Positions 1-13,069 are shown, numbered from the stretch's first letter. The stretch: 64,000 nt of DNA from Ipomoea triloba (GCF_003576645.1 NC_044918.1:20576148-20640147), one strand, 5' to 3'. Numbers and translations are program-made. The notes: generated from the letters alone by a model not told the origin.

Positions 1-169
1 TCTTTGGGCAAAAAAAAAAAATAAATTTGGGTCAGAAACAGATTTCTAAATTTTTGATTAATTAATAAAGGACTAGAAACTTTTGATTAATTAGAAAACA
101 ATATGGAAACATTCCCAAATGAATTTTGGAGACGAAACATTTCTGAAATAGAGAAATGTTATCCTCATA
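1..169. other. Left-edge spacer
   Basis: AT-rich sequence preceding the first array unit. It is not repeated elsewhere in the window and no gene is visible in it. It may belong to a locus unrelated to SEC10, because the array units join it to SEC10 intron sequence. Confidence 0.5.
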
Positions 170-418
170 GAGCTTTTGTGTAACATAGTCCTTACTTTTA
201 ATGAAGACTTATTAGATTGTTGGACAGAGAATTAAAAGTGACTAAGATACAATAGTTGAGAACTAATATCGATATTTTTGTAGTTGAAAACTAAAACTTA
301 GTGGCATCAAAGTCCTCATCGGCCCATAAAATGAGTAGAAACAATGTGGTTGGGCAAAATGGTTAGTGTTAAACAGTATTAGGAAATAGGGTATAATTAC
401 AAGATTGCCTGCCACTGT

Positions 419-974
419 TAGGGGTGGGCGTAATTTGGATTACCCGAACTAACACCCGAAATCCGAACCGAATTTTAAATTTTGGGTGAACCCAAATAGT
501 TATCGGTTCGGATATTTTAAATTTTGGTATATCCGAATATAAATTTGGTTCGGATATCGGGTGTTAAAAATTTACCCACACCCGACCCGAAACCCGAACT
601 AACCAAAATTTTATTATAAATATAATAATATATATTATATATTTAGTTATCAATGTATTTCATAATTAATAATATATTAATTTTAAAAAGTTTATTGGTT
701 AATTATTACTATTTGTCTTATTTTTAGTTTGATAGTATATGAAAAAAAATATAAATAATAAAATAATAAAAACATAAAAAATTAAAATTGATAAAAATAA
801 AATTTTGGGTATATCCAAACTAACCCGAAATAAACCCGAAATAATTTCACCCGAACCGAACATATCCGAATTAAATTTGGTTCGGATATCGGGTGTCAAA
901 AACATCACCCGAAATTTTCGGATATCCGAAATAAAATTCGGGTATCACCCGAACCGAACCGACGCCCACCCCTA
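419..974. mobile_element. hAT-like MITE, copy 1
   Basis: A 556-bp non-coding element with perfect terminal inverted repeats, TAGGGGTGGGCG at the left and CGCCCACCCCTA at the right. Its interior is rich in CCGAA/TTCGG words that fold back on one another. The terminal sequence resembles hAT ends (Ac ends are YAGGGATGAAA), whose target duplication is 8 bp. Here the flanks are GCCACTGT and CATTGAAC, so no target duplication is present. The right flank is SEC10 intron sequence. Confidence 0.65.
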
Positions 975-1506
975 CATTGAACATTTTTATTTTCCAAAAG
1001 TGATATGTAATAGCTATGATAAGAACTTGTAATGATTTATGTTTAATATTACACAATTGTATCAATGGGTACAAGTAAAAATGAATTCTATCATTCATCA
1101 TTCATCTTAGTTTACCAAAATTTAGTCTTACATAAAAAAAAAAACCAATATTTTCATATCCTACAAGTTGGAATATAGATATATCATATTTGCTAAGAAT
1201 TTCAATCAATATTGTTTTTTGAAATTCTTTGGAATGTAAATATACTATTATAACTGCGAGCTTTTGTGTAACATAGTCCTTACTTTTAATGAAGACTTAT
1301 TAGATTGTTGGACAGAGAATTAAAAGTGACTAAGATACAATAGTTGAGAACTAATATCGATATTTTTGTAGTTGAAAACTAAAACTTAGTGGCATCAAAG
1401 TCCTCATCGGCCCATAAAATGAGTAGAAACAATGTGGTTGGGCAAAATGGTTAGTGTTAAACAGTATTAGGAAATAGGGTATAATTACAAGATTGCCTGC
1501 CACTGT

Positions 1507-2057
1507 TAGGGGTGGGCGTAATTTGGATTACCCGAACTAACACCCGAAATCCGAACCGAATTTTAAATTTTGGGTGAACCCAAATAGTTATCGGTTCGGA
1601 TATTTTAAATTTTGGTATATCCGAATATAAATTTGGTTCGGATATCGGGTGTTAAAAATTTACCCACACCCGACCCGAAACCCGAACTAACCAAAATTTT
1701 ATTATAAATATAATAATATATATTATATATTTAGTTATCAATGTATTTCATAATTAATAATATATAATTTTAAAAAGTTTATTGGTTAATTATTACTATT
1801 TGTCTTATTTTTAGTTTGATAGTATATGAAAAAAATATAAATAATAAAATAATAAAAACATAAAAATTAAAATTGATAAAATAAATTTTGGGTATATCCA
1901 AACTAACCCGAAATAAACCCGAAATAATTTCACCCGAACCGAACATATCCGAATTAAATTTGGTTCGGATATCGGGTGTCAAAAACATCACCCGAAATTT
2001 TCGGATATCCGAAATAAAATTCGGGTATCACCCGAACCGAACCGACGCCCACCCCTA
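1507..2057. mobile_element. hAT-like MITE, copy 2 (in array unit 2)
   Basis: The same element as at 419-974, 551 bp, with the same inverted ends and the same unmatched flanks. It differs almost only by shorter A and T runs. It is a by-product of the tandem array, not an independent insertion. Confidence 0.65.
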
Positions 2058-2652
2058 CATTGAACATTTTTATTTTCCAAAAGTGATATGTAATAGCTAT
2101 GATAAGAACTTGTAATGATTTATGTTTAATATTACACAATTGTATCAATGGGTACAAGTAAAAATGAATTCTATCATTCATCATTCATCTTAGTTTACCA
2201 AAATTTAGTCTTACATAAAAAAAAAAACCAATATTTTCATATCCTACAAGTTGGAATATAGATATATCATATTTGCTAAGAATTTCAATCAATATTGTTT
2301 TTTGAAATTCTTTGGAATGTAAATATACTATTATAACTGCAATTATGGAGAATATAATTTTTTTTTCCCATTAGAAGTCATTAATGTAAAAGGAAAAAAA
2401 GTACGAGCTTTTGTGTAACATAGTCCTTACTTTTAATGAAGACTTATTAGATTGTTGGACAGAGAATTAAAAGTGACTAAGATACAATAGTTGAGAACTA
2501 ATATCGATATTTTTGTAGTTGAAAACTAAAACTTAGTGGCATCAAAGTCCTCATCGGCCCATAAAATGAGTAGAAACAATGTGGTTGGGCAAAATGGTTA
2601 GTGTTAAACAGTATTAGGAAATAGGTATAATTACAAGATTGCCTGCCACTGT

Positions 2653-3202
2653 TAGGGGTGGGCGTAATTTGGATTACCGAACTAACACCCGAAATCCGAA
2701 CCGAATTTTAAATTTTGGGTGAACCCAAATAGTTATCGGTTCGGATATTTTAAATTTTGGTATATCCGAATATAAATTTGGTTCGGATATCGGGTGTTAA
2801 AAATTTACCCACACCCGACCCGAAACCCGAACTAACCAAAATTTTATTATAAATATAATAATATATATTATATATTTAGTTATCAATGTATTTCATAATT
2901 AATAATATATAATTTTAAAAAGTTTATTGGTTAATTATTACTATTTGTCTTATTTTTAGTTTGATAGTATATGAAAAAAATATAAATAATAAAATAATAA
3001 AAACATAAAAATTAAAATTGATAAAATAAATTTTGGGTATATCCAAACTAACCCGAAATAAACCCGAAATAATTTCACCCGAACCGAACATATCCGAATT
3101 AAATTTGGTTCGGATATCGGGTGTCAAAAACATCACCCGAAATTTTCGGATATCCGAAATAAAATTCGGGTATCACCCGAACCGAACCGACGCCCACCCC
3201 TA
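2653..3202. mobile_element. hAT-like MITE, copy 3 (in array unit 3)
   Basis: Third array copy, 550 bp, with the same ends and flanks. It has lost one C in a CCC run near the left end. Its position is explained by the array. Confidence 0.65.
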
Positions 3203-3901
3203 CATTGAACATTTTTATTTCCAAAAGTGATATGTAATAGCTATGATAAGAACTTGTAATGATTTATGTTTAATATTACACAATTGTATCAATGGGTACA
3301 AGTAAAATGAATTCTATCATTCATCATTCATCTTAGTTACCAAATNNNNNNNNNNNNNNNNNNNNNNNNNTTAGTCTTACATAAAAAAAAAAACCAATAT
3401 TTTCATATCCTACAAGTTGGAATATAGATATATCATATTTGCTAAGAATTTCAATCAATATTGTTTTTTGAAATTCTTTGGAATGTAAATATACTATTAT
3501 AACTGCAATTATGGAGAATATAATTTTTTTTTCCCATTAGAAGTCATTAATGTAAAAGGAAAAAAAGTACTGCATTAAATTGATAATCATTCTAGTCGTT
3601 AACGTAAAAGTAAAAAAAAAAAAAAAGACTGCATTAAATTGATAACCATTCTTTGAGCTTTTGTGTAACATAGTCCTTACTTTTAATGAAGACTTATTAG
3701 ATTGTTGGACAGAGAATTAAAAGTGACTAAGATACAATAGTTGAGAACTAATATCGATATTTTTGTAGTTGAAAACTAAAACTTAGTGGCATCAAAGTCC
3801 TCATCGGCCATAAAATGAGTAGAAACAATGTGGTTGGGCAAAATGGTTAGTGTTAAACAGTATTAGGAAATAGGTATAATTACAAGATTGCCTGCCACTG
3901 T

Positions 3902-4447
3902 TAGGGTGGGCGTAATTTGGATTACCCGAACTAACACCCGAAATCCGAACCGAATTTTAAATTTTGGGTGAACCCAAATAGTTATCGGTTCGGATATTTT
4001 AAATTTTGGTATATCCGAATATAAATTTGGTTCGGATATCGGGTGTTAAAAATTTACCCACACCCGACCCGAAACCCGAACTAACCAAAATTTTATTATA
4101 AATATAATATATATATTATATATTTAGTTATCAATGTATTTCATAATTAATAATATATAATTTAAAAAGTTTATTGGTTAATTATTACTATTTGTCTTAT
4201 TTTTAGTTTGATAGTATATGAAAAAAATATAAATAATAAAATAATAAAACATAAAAATTAAAATTGATAAAATAAATTTTGGGTATATCCAAACTAACCC
4301 GAAATAACCCGAAATAATTTCACCCGAACCGAACATATCCGAATTAAATTTGGTTCGGATATCGGGTGTCAAAAACATCACCCGAAATTTTCGGATATCC
4401 GAAATAAAATTCGGGTATCACCCGAACCGAACCGACGCCCACCCCTA
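3902..4447. mobile_element. hAT-like MITE, copy 4 (at the palindrome edge)
   Basis: Fourth copy, 546 bp, with several one-base homopolymer losses, one of them in the left inverted repeat (AGGGTGGG instead of AGGGGTGGG). Its right end abuts position 4448, exactly where identity with the right palindrome arm begins, so the transposon terminus is the rearrangement breakpoint. Confidence 0.65.
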
Positions 4448-5677
4448 CATTGAACATTTTTATTTCCAAAAGTGATATGTAATAGCTATGATAAGAACTT
4501 GTAATGATTTATGTTTAATATTACACAATTGTATCAATGGGTACAAGTAAAATGAATTCTATCATTCATCATTCATCTTAGTTTACCAAAATTTAGTCTT
4601 ACATAAAAAAAAAACCAATATTTTCATATCCTACAAGTTGGAATATAGATATATCATATTTGCTAAGAATTTCAATCAATATTGTTTTTTGAAATTCTTT
4701 GGAATGTAAATATACTATTATAACTGCAATTATGGAGAATATAATTTTTTTTTCCCATTAGAAGTCATTAATGTAAAAGGAAAAAAAGTACTGCATTAAA
4801 TTGATAATCATTCTAGTCGTTAACGTAAAAGTAAAAAAAAAAAAAAGACTGCATTAAATTGATAACCATTCTTTAAAAAAAAAAAAAAGACTGCATTAAA
4901 TTGATAACCATTCTTTAACTTTTGTAACAAATGTTAAGAGAATTGAGTAATTTTCATAAAGATAAAGGGGTAAATTTGGAAAATAAATGTAAGAGGTATG
5001 TTAAGAGTCCCACATTGAAAATATAAGAGAGAACATATGGGTTTATAAGGCTATGAGTTAGACTAGCTAATTGATTGGATTCAATCTTTAGTGTGGTTTG
5101 GCCCATGTGTGTTGTAGCCCAATTGAATGACCTTGACCCATTCTTAGATTGTAACAAGGTACAATGAAGAAAACACAAAGTATAATATATCAATGCAAAT
5201 ATTTAATTTTAGGCACTTAATTTGAATCTCTTTCCATGATTTTTCCCTTCATGAAAGTGATACTAGAACCAAAAGAAAATCTGTATAATATTCTCTTTCC
5301 TTATGCATTGCTTTTGGAAAGCAGTTTAACAGGGGTACCAGCGCTATGCAACACTATGTGGGTTTACGTCCCATGTTTGATGTAGAGGTGATGAATGCAG
5401 ATGCTAAATTGGTTCTTGGTGATCAAGAGGCCCAACCTAGCCCTAGCAACATTGCCCGTGGTCTTTCTACAGTCTATAAAGATATCACAGGTTTGAAAAG
5501 AGGCATTTAATATGTTGAACATGTTTCTCTTTTTTAGCGTCCTCATTTACACAGTATAATTCACTTTCAGACACTGTAAGAAAAGAAGCAGCCACTATAA
5601 CGGCAGTCTTTCCCTCTTCAAATGATGTTATGTCAATACTGGTCCAGGTATAGCTACTTCGAATGATTATTTTGTCA

Positions 5678-5701
5678 TATATATATATATATATATATAT
5701 C
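5678..5701. repeat. (TA)n microsatellite
   Basis: Short run of alternating T and A in the SEC10 intron following exon 10. The mirror copy lies at about 22584-22608. Confidence 0.8.
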
Positions 5702-8700
5702 AAACAAATAGGGTATACTCATATACCAATAGGCAATCATAACATAAAACAAAGCTACTGATTTTTAAATGTGCATAGCTTGAGAAATGAAAATTCTGCT
5801 TTACTCATATTGTCTGTATTTCTATCTCAAATGTATCTAGTAAAAGTTGAAAATTCAGGCATCATGAATGTGTACTATTATTGTTATGACATAAGTGATT
5901 GGGCTTTGTGTGCAGCGTGTTTTGGAGGATCGAGTTCCAAAACTTCTAGAGAAATTCTTGGTAAAACCATCTCTTCTTAATCCACCTCCTATGGAAGAAG
6001 GTGGTCTTATACTGGTGAGTTTCTTTAAAGTCCTTATTTGCAGATTAAGTAATGGGCTTTGATGTTGATCCTTTTAGTCTCTGTTGTTTTCAGTATCTCA
6101 GGTTATTGGCTGTGGCATATGAAAAGACACAGGAACTTGCTAGAGATTTACGTGGTGTTGGGTGTGGTGACTTGGATGTTGAAGGTAGAAAGTTTAAAAA
6201 CTGGATAGAAATGCTAATAAACTTGAATAGCCTTCAAAGATTAGCAACATCAGTTCCCCTAGGGTTTTCAATGCAAAGTCATGAACGGCAAAATAATGAA
6301 GACAATAAAAGGGAAATTCATAAAGTTGTATTTGGTTGGTTATTTGGTTAGCAAAAAAAAAGAGAACAGAGAGAGGTCTAGAATCCCCTTTTTGTCCATT
6401 CTTGAGCAGGAATATATTACGTATTCGGTATTTCTACATTTTATTCACTTCTGGAAGATTTTTGTGTGGAAGTTAATGCACATGTCATATGCTATTTTTG
6501 TCTTTTATCTCTTTAATAGAACCAATTGATCACAATCTGTATATCTTTATTACTACTTCGTTGTGTCTCTTCTGTTAACATAATATCATACATGACTGAA
6601 ACATTTGAACTTAAAAATTTGGCAGAGGGATATCCTTTAAAGAATAAAAGTCATTTTTACTAAAGAAGCATCTCTACGTTCTTGAACTGAAGCATAACTT
6701 AGTCCTAGAATGCAATGTATGAAAAAGAAAAAAAAAAAAGATAAAGAAAAAGGAGTCTTAGAATGTAGGCATTTAGCTTTATTACCTAATTTACCTTTCT
6801 ATATGTTATTTCGTATTGAAGTAAATACTTTTTGTTCTTTTTTTTTTTTCTTGGTATAGGCCTGACAGAATCTCTGTTCCTTCCCCACAAAGATAGTTAT
6901 ATTGAGTGTGAGCAAGCCTCTCTCAGACAACTTTACAAAGCTAAGGTTTGGAGCATAGAATCCTTATAAAAATGCAATAGAAATTTTGTTGGCTGTCAAC
7001 ATATCAACTACCCTCCTTCACCAGTACTTGGGACTTTTGCAAAGTCCTTTCATTCTTACTAATCATTAAAACTAGTTATTGTGCATTTCATCTGTATCCT
7101 GCAGATGGAGGAACTGCGTGCTGAAAGCCAGCAGTCTTCGGAGTCATCTGGGACAATTGGACGGTCAAAGGGTGCTTCAGTTGCATCGTCTCTCCAGCAG
7201 ATTTCTGTTGCAGCAGTAACAGAGTTTGTGCGTTGGAATGAAGAAGCAGTATCTAGATGCACCTTGTTTTCACCACATGTATGTATGTAACCTGGGGCAA
7301 TATTTCAATAGGCACAATTAGATAGCCCTATGTTCTCTTTGAGATGTTTTAAGTCTGACCTTAGTACCTTACTTCATATTAGCTAGGGTTGCATTATCAT
7401 AGGTGGAATAGTGGACTGTACATTTGAATTGCATTAGTTTTAATTTGCCATAGTTAACTCAGTGGTATGGAATTCAAGCTTCCTCTGTTAGTGGGCATTT
7501 GGTCCTTTGGCTCGGTTAGATAAGCAGGATAGGTTTAGGTCATACAATTCAAGTCACAACTATTATGAAAAGTGAAAATACTTTAGGAGGACTATACATT
7601 TGAACATTCTAGAGATTTTCTTCTTTGTTTTTTCATTTACGCGAGGGGGAGAGGCAGTTCTTTTTTATTGTTTTTTTTTTCCTAAGGTGTTCCATTGGCA
7701 TGTTCAGAAACTTCTCTTGCAATGATATTACCATATGGATGTTCCTTGACTTATTGTTTTGCTACAGTAAGGTGTAGAACTGTAGATTCTTTAGTGTTAA
7801 CTGATAAGTTCTTTTTTATTGGAGGAATACCACAGACAACTTTTGTTTTGTTTGGTGGGTAGGTGGGAGATATTGCACATCTGGTTATGGTCAAGTCAAA
7901 TTAGTTTTTTGATGTTTCTAATGATGGGCATTGTTCATAAAATGTTCTTATGGATGATGACACTAGCATGTTTTTCCTGGTCATTTCAAGCTTCATAACT
8001 CTTGTATTATACTATAACACTTTAAGTTCTCTCTAAGGATCAGAACATGGCCTCTATTTGCATACTTCTTGCAGAATCAACTGTGGCAAAAACCATACTT
8101 GGAAATCACGTGCTTTCTAACACATTTTTTAATTTTGATTATCCTGCTCACTTATTACATCTTCAGGCTACTCTTTTTTAATGTTGCATGCTAATCATCC
8201 ATACCAGTATAAAGAGAGCATTATAAATCTTGGTGCATGATTGGTCAGTTTAAGAGCAATCTTTCTCACAATTTGCTTTTGCCAAATATGGCAACTGGTT
8301 TCTGCTAAGAGTAATGGGTTATTGATTTATGCTGATACCTTGGTTTTAATCAATAGCAGAATTTAGTACTGGTTTACTTAGTGATTGTGACTTGTTACAG
8401 CCTGCGATGCTTGCTGCCAATGTTAGAGCTGTTTTCACCTGCCTTCTAGATCAAGTAAGATTGCTGATTACCTTCTCATGTTTGTAGTTTGTTTCTGCTT
8501 ATGGAGATGCCTACTACCTAACAATATTCTGTTGAAAAATATTTATAGACATTGGATAGGAATTTTGCAGAAGGTTAAACTGTTAAAGACTAATTTATGA
8601 ACTAATACATCTTAGGATTTATTTTCAGTGTGCCCAAGTTTGCAAAGTAATTTTCCTTTGCATAGACATATGAGCTATATGGCTTTTTGCACTTTCCACC

Positions 8701-10556
8701 CTAGATATCTTTTATTATCTTAAAAAAAAACCATTGACCATTTTCTGGAATGCATGAGATTAATACGGAGTAATACAGTTTGTCCCTACGAATTTTTGTT
8801 TGCTTTAATTTTTTTATTTTAGTTTCTATTATATCAAGTTCATTTTTTTGTGGCCTTTCTTGCTCCTTATTGCCCCTTTTTTTTTCTTTTTTTTTTTTAA
8901 AAATAATTTTGCAGGTTAGTCTATATGTTACAGAAGGCCTTGAGAGAGCCAGGGATAGCCTTACTGAAGCTGCAGCTTTAAGGGAAAGATTTGTGTTGGG
9001 AACAAGTGTTAGTCGAAGGGTTGCTGCAGCAGCTGCTTCTGCTGTAATTACATTATCCTTTGCATTTAATGCAGTTTGAATTACCCAAGAAATATTTTTT
9101 AGAGAAATTTCACCTTCAGCTGACTGAGTTGTGATATGATTGGTGATATGCAGGCGGAAGCAGCAGCTGCTGCTGGTGAAAGCAGTTTCAAATCTTTCAT
9201 GGTGGCTGTTCAACGTTGTGGAAGCAGCGTGGCTATTGTTCAGCAAGTTAGTTTGCTATGTCTGACATGCTTCAGTGTTTACCATGACAGATTGACAGCC
9301 GAGTTTGTTATTTGTTTCAGTTTTTAACTGCAATTACCTTTTTTTTTTCCTGCAGTATTTTGCCAACTCTATTTCCCGGCTTTTGTTACCTGTGGATGGT
9401 GCCCATGCTGCTTCATGTGAAGAAATGGCAAAGGCAATGTCCAGTGCGGAAGGTGCTGCTTATAAGGGGCTTCAACAATGCATTGAAACTGTTATGGCTG
9501 AGGTCTGTGCTTTAGAAATTTTAATTTGGAGTTTCTCAAATTTATCTCATTATAAACTTTTTGTTTATGAAAGCAATGATTTATCCAAGATTTTTGTCCA
9601 TGTGGCTATATCTTAGATCATCTTTCCTCAGTGGCACAGCATGATTTGTTTCTTTCATTAAAAAATAGTGCAACTCTCTTTGAAACATTTCAGGTGGAAC
9701 GTTTGCTATCAACAGAACAAAAGACAACAGATTTTCGGTCACCTGATGATGGCATTGGCCCAGATCATCGACCAACAACTGCCTGTACAAGGTTAGTCAT
9801 AATAGCTTGAAAGTATATTGAGATCATTAATTTTAAGATTATTGATTTGTTGGTAATGGTATAAATGTATAGGTTTCTATACAAGTATGCATCCTTAGAC
9901 ATAATACATGGCTTTTGAATATTTTCTGGTATATTTATTAATTTTTCCTTGACCAGAGTTGTTGCATACCTATCCCGAGTGCTTGAATCTGCATTTACTG
10001 GGCTTGATGGGCTAAATAAACAAGCTTTCCTCACTGAACTGGTATATCTTTTCTTTCTGCTTCTTTAAAATGTTTTTGATGTCTGCTAATGTAAGATATG
10101 TGCTGCCTTGTATTCGTACATCTGTGCCAGAAAGTTATCACCTCTTTTCCCCATACTCTATTTCTGCTAGATATACGAGATGACCTTGACTTGATTAAGC
10201 TACTGTTGTACTTGTGTGAATAGGAATAGCAGTTCTGACATGCATGTTTGTTTAAGATATCTATTGGGGGGATTTACTATTTCGTAACTATGTTGTGTTA
10301 TATTTAAATTAAATTGTGGAGAACATTGATATGTGTGCAAACATACATACTTACATTTTCTATACATAGCCGCCTTCAGGTCCAGTAGTTTGAGTCTGCT
10401 GACCTCATTGGCAATTGCTTCATATTTCTTTTCTGTGCCTTTTGTGCCATAGTTCAGGAACTAATAATGTCACATGTCTACAGGGCAATCGCCTTCACAA
10501 AGGGTTGCTTAATCATTGGCAGAAGTTTACCTTCAATCCTAGGTAACTGTGCTGAT

Positions 10557-10640
10557 TTGTTTTGTTTTTGTTTTTGTTTTTTTTTTTGTTTTTTGTTTTT
10601 TTTTGTTTTTTTGTTTTTGTTTTTTTGTTTTTTTTTTTTT
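10557..10640. repeat. Poly-T/GTTTT low-complexity tract
   Basis: T-rich tract broken by single G bases in SEC10 intron 21. The mirror copy is at about 17645-17728. It has the same length in both arms, although such tracts normally mutate fast. Confidence 0.8.
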
Positions 10641-10899
10641 CACTGAGTAAAAATATCGTACTAAAAGGCACCAAGGGGGTAAAACCACAAAGATTTTTAG
10701 AGTGAAAAAGGCAATCACAGATTCACAGTGAAAACGTACGTAAGCTTGGACCTATCCAAGAATCAATCACAGGTGCACTAATGTGGTCTTTACTTGAAAC
10801 TAAAAGAATTAAAGTGTGAAGTAAGAGACTTTCGAGTTTATCCACAGAAGTTGTAGACCGACCTTCAAAGCAGCACATTTTCTTTCTTCCCAAGGTGGG

Positions 10900-10965
10900 G
10901 TTTACCTAGTGCACACCCTCGGGTAGTGGCTGTGGGTTTCCCTTGTCACCCGAATGAGCCAAAAT
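10900..10965. repeat. Dispersed repeat, SINE/LINE 3'-end type (left arm copy)
   Basis: The segment runs from TAGTGCACACCCTCGGGTAG through TGTGGGTTTCCCTTGTCACC. A related segment lies at 45285-45342 in unrelated spacer, so it is a dispersed element. I infer a SINE or LINE 3' end from its style, but no full element boundary is visible. The mirror copy is at about 17320-17385. Confidence 0.45.
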
Positions 10966-11466
10966 AAACAAAGAGGAGCCAAAATAAACAAAGAGGAGCC
11001 AGGTTTCGTTCCTTGTATTCTCTGTTTCTTTTAAGACAAGTATTGAACTCCACTAATTGACCATAGAGGGCATGACCCATTGAACTCCACCATAAGACAA
11101 GTATTACCAACATTTCCTTGTTCATTGGAGTGAATCACAAGATGGTTTCCTCTTTCAGACACAAATAGCAGCATTTTAAATGAATGATCTTCGTCAAGTT
11201 TTCCCCAGTAAGAATAGCTTCCATAGAAGCCTCCAAGCAAAAATTGAAGCTTTTAGAGGGCAGCCTGGGAACCAAATATGCTTTCATGGAAAACTGCATG
11301 CTTCAACATTAATTAAAGTTTGGTAGACAGATTTGATGATGAACATCTCATTGCTGGACTGTGACCTAATAATCTTGTAGTTCTCATCCTCTACTCCAGG
11401 GCCTGAGGAATATTTAGTTCCATGAAGCTAACAAAGTTGTCCAACTCCCAGTCTTGATATCTTTAT

Positions 11467-11811
11467 GGAATCTGATATCCCAAAAGGTTTCACTATTTGA
11501 AGTATAAAATAAAATAAGGATCCAACAGTTGCATTTTGATCTTGAGAGATGTGATCATATGAACAAGATTTGAAGAGCATTAAATGATTAAATCCATGCA
11601 CTGAGCATCTTTGTAAAATTTTTTCTATAACTATCTCCNGGAATCTGATATCCCAAAAGGTTTCACTATTTGAAGTATAAAATAAAATAAGGATCCAACA
11701 GTTGCATTTTGATCTTGAGAGATGTGATCATATGAACAAGATTTGAAGAGCATTAAATGATTAAATCCATGCACTGAGCATCTTTGTAAAATTTTTTCTA
11801 TAACTATCTCC
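11467..11811. repeat. 173-base direct duplication joined by a single N
   Basis: The block 11467-11638 is repeated from 11640 to 11811 with one N between the copies. The right palindrome arm holds a single copy. This is the usual trace of two overlapping contig ends placed side by side instead of merged. Confidence 0.85.
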
Positions 11812-11821
11812 AAACTTCAAA

Positions 11822-11823
<2 letters not shown>

Positions 11824-11870
<47 letters not shown>
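11824..11870. repeat. (TA)n microsatellite, left arm
   Basis: Forty-seven bases of alternating A and T in SEC10 intron 21. The right-arm counterpart (about 16586-16634) has 49, a difference of one repeat unit. Confidence 0.85.
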
Positions 11871-11872
<2 letters not shown>

Positions 11873-13069
11873 AAATTGTTCTTTATCTTTCAAAATACTT
11901 ATTCAAACTGGGCAGCCATAAGGCTTAAATGACAGGCTTGGAGAACCGACCCTTCACCTTCCCAAATTTTGGCTCTCACTTTTTTCCAGTGCTTAATGCT
12001 TTCCCTTAGAAATCACCAAAGCTGTTTTTTGCTGCAGTGTTGTTGCATACCCCATAACAACTTACCCTTCACATGTTCCAGTCACCCCTTTTTGTTCTCA
12101 AGGGTGTCTACATGTTTGTAAAACTAGAAATATCAATACACTTGAGATGTGTATTTGATTATTTATTCATGAAAAAAACATGCAATTCTTACCTCTTATT
12201 CTAAGTAATATTTTTATTAACTTTGCAGTGGGGGACTCCGCTTGAAGCGTGATATAACTGAGTATGGGGAGTTTGTTCGTAGTTTCAATGCCCCCTCAGT
12301 TGACGAGAAATTTGAATTGCTGGGCATGTGAGTAGACATTGTTTTGGAAAAGCTTAGTCCTTTTACTTACTACATTCCCCTAATTCATTGTCTTTACTCT
12401 TGATTCCAGCATGGCAAATGTCTTTATTGTTGCTCCTGAAAGCCTTTCCTCTCTGTTTGAGGGAACCCCAAGTATTAGGAAAGATGCACAGAGGTATTTT
12501 GACGTTGACACTATCTTTACGTTCCCAGCATTAACTGAACGATGCTTTCTCCAAATCTTAACATGAAAATTGTCTTTCATGAGCATGTCTACTTGCGTGT
12601 GTGATTTTTTTTTGAGACCTTTTAGCTATGCATTTCTAAAGGAACCATTTTGACTAAACCGTAGATATACTGGAAGTGTTGGCAATGCTTAGAACCAATT
12701 ATATATTTATATCATTTCCTACCCTACAAATTATGAGGGAGGACCTGGGGTGGGTGGATGGGTGCACATTTTAGTGTTTACATACTTATTCATATGTATT
12801 TGTTATATAAAAATTATCCTCCAATTCTTGTTAAATTACCCCAGCATAACTTGCTTATAATTTCCTCCCTATCTTTAATTCACTTATAGGTTTTATTAAT
12901 GGTGTAAAGGTGACATGCACATAGTAAAATCTCCAATCCAACTTTTCGCATATTATCTCTATTTATCTATCTGACAAGCATTGTTGGGTGTAAATATAGG
13001 TTTATTGAGCTTCGGGATGACTACAAAAGTGCGAAACTTGCATCTAGATTTAGCTCCTTGTTTGGGTAG

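Larger units (their letters stand above)
170..4917. repeat. Nested tandem array of four ~1.1-1.25 kb units
   Basis: Four near-identical units all begin at the same sequence, GAGCTTTTGTG, at 170, 1258, 2405 and 3655. Their right ends differ. Unit 1 stops after ATAACTGC (1257), unit 2 runs further to AAAGTAC (2404), unit 3 further still to ATTCTTT (3654), and unit 4 continues without a break into the SEC10 intron. Each unit is [about 250 bp of unique sequence][a hAT-like MITE of about 550 bp][SEC10 intron 8 sequence]. The last part also occurs once in the right palindrome arm (23340-23799). Units differ mostly by one-base homopolymer length changes, and unit 3 contains a 25-N gap (3346-3370). 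This could be recent serial tandem duplication or gap-filling with noisy long reads; I lean to the second. Confidence 0.85.
5325..13069 (+). pseudogene. SEC10: SEC10 duplicate lacking its 5' exons (exons 9-24)
   Basis: Duplicate of the 3' two-thirds of the exocyst subunit gene SEC10. Exons are 5325-5490, 5571-5647, 5916-6014, 6094-6184, 6860-6945, 7105-7278, 8401-8454, 8915-9043, 9154-9246, 9356-9502, 9694-9791, 9957-10041, 10484-10542, 12229-12327, 12410-12493 and 13000-13069 (TAG stop). They encode about residues 301-836 of the full protein with every splice site and reading frame intact. Recognisable SEC10 stretches include RGTSAMQHYV, GTIGRSKGAS and ISRLLLPVDGAHAASCEEM. Exons 1-8, the start codon and the promoter are absent: upstream lie only intron 8 sequence and the MITE array. 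No inactivating mutation separates it from the right copy, so it is either an extremely recent truncated duplicate or an assembly artefact. Confidence 0.85.

Noticed and set aside
695..1101. Short frames of 65-76 codons repeated in each array unit
   Set aside because: They are the MITE's CCGAA repeats read in various frames and reappear unchanged with every unit.
1..4917. CRISPR-like or satellite array
   Set aside because: The units are over 1 kb with a transposon inside and unequal ends; neither a spacer-repeat pattern nor a satellite.
8701..9584. Open frames of 181 and 99 codons overlapping SEC10 exons 16-18 on either strand (and mirror copies at 18669-19584)
   Set aside because: They read across SEC10 exon-intron borders or antisense to exons; codons and splice signals support SEC10 only.
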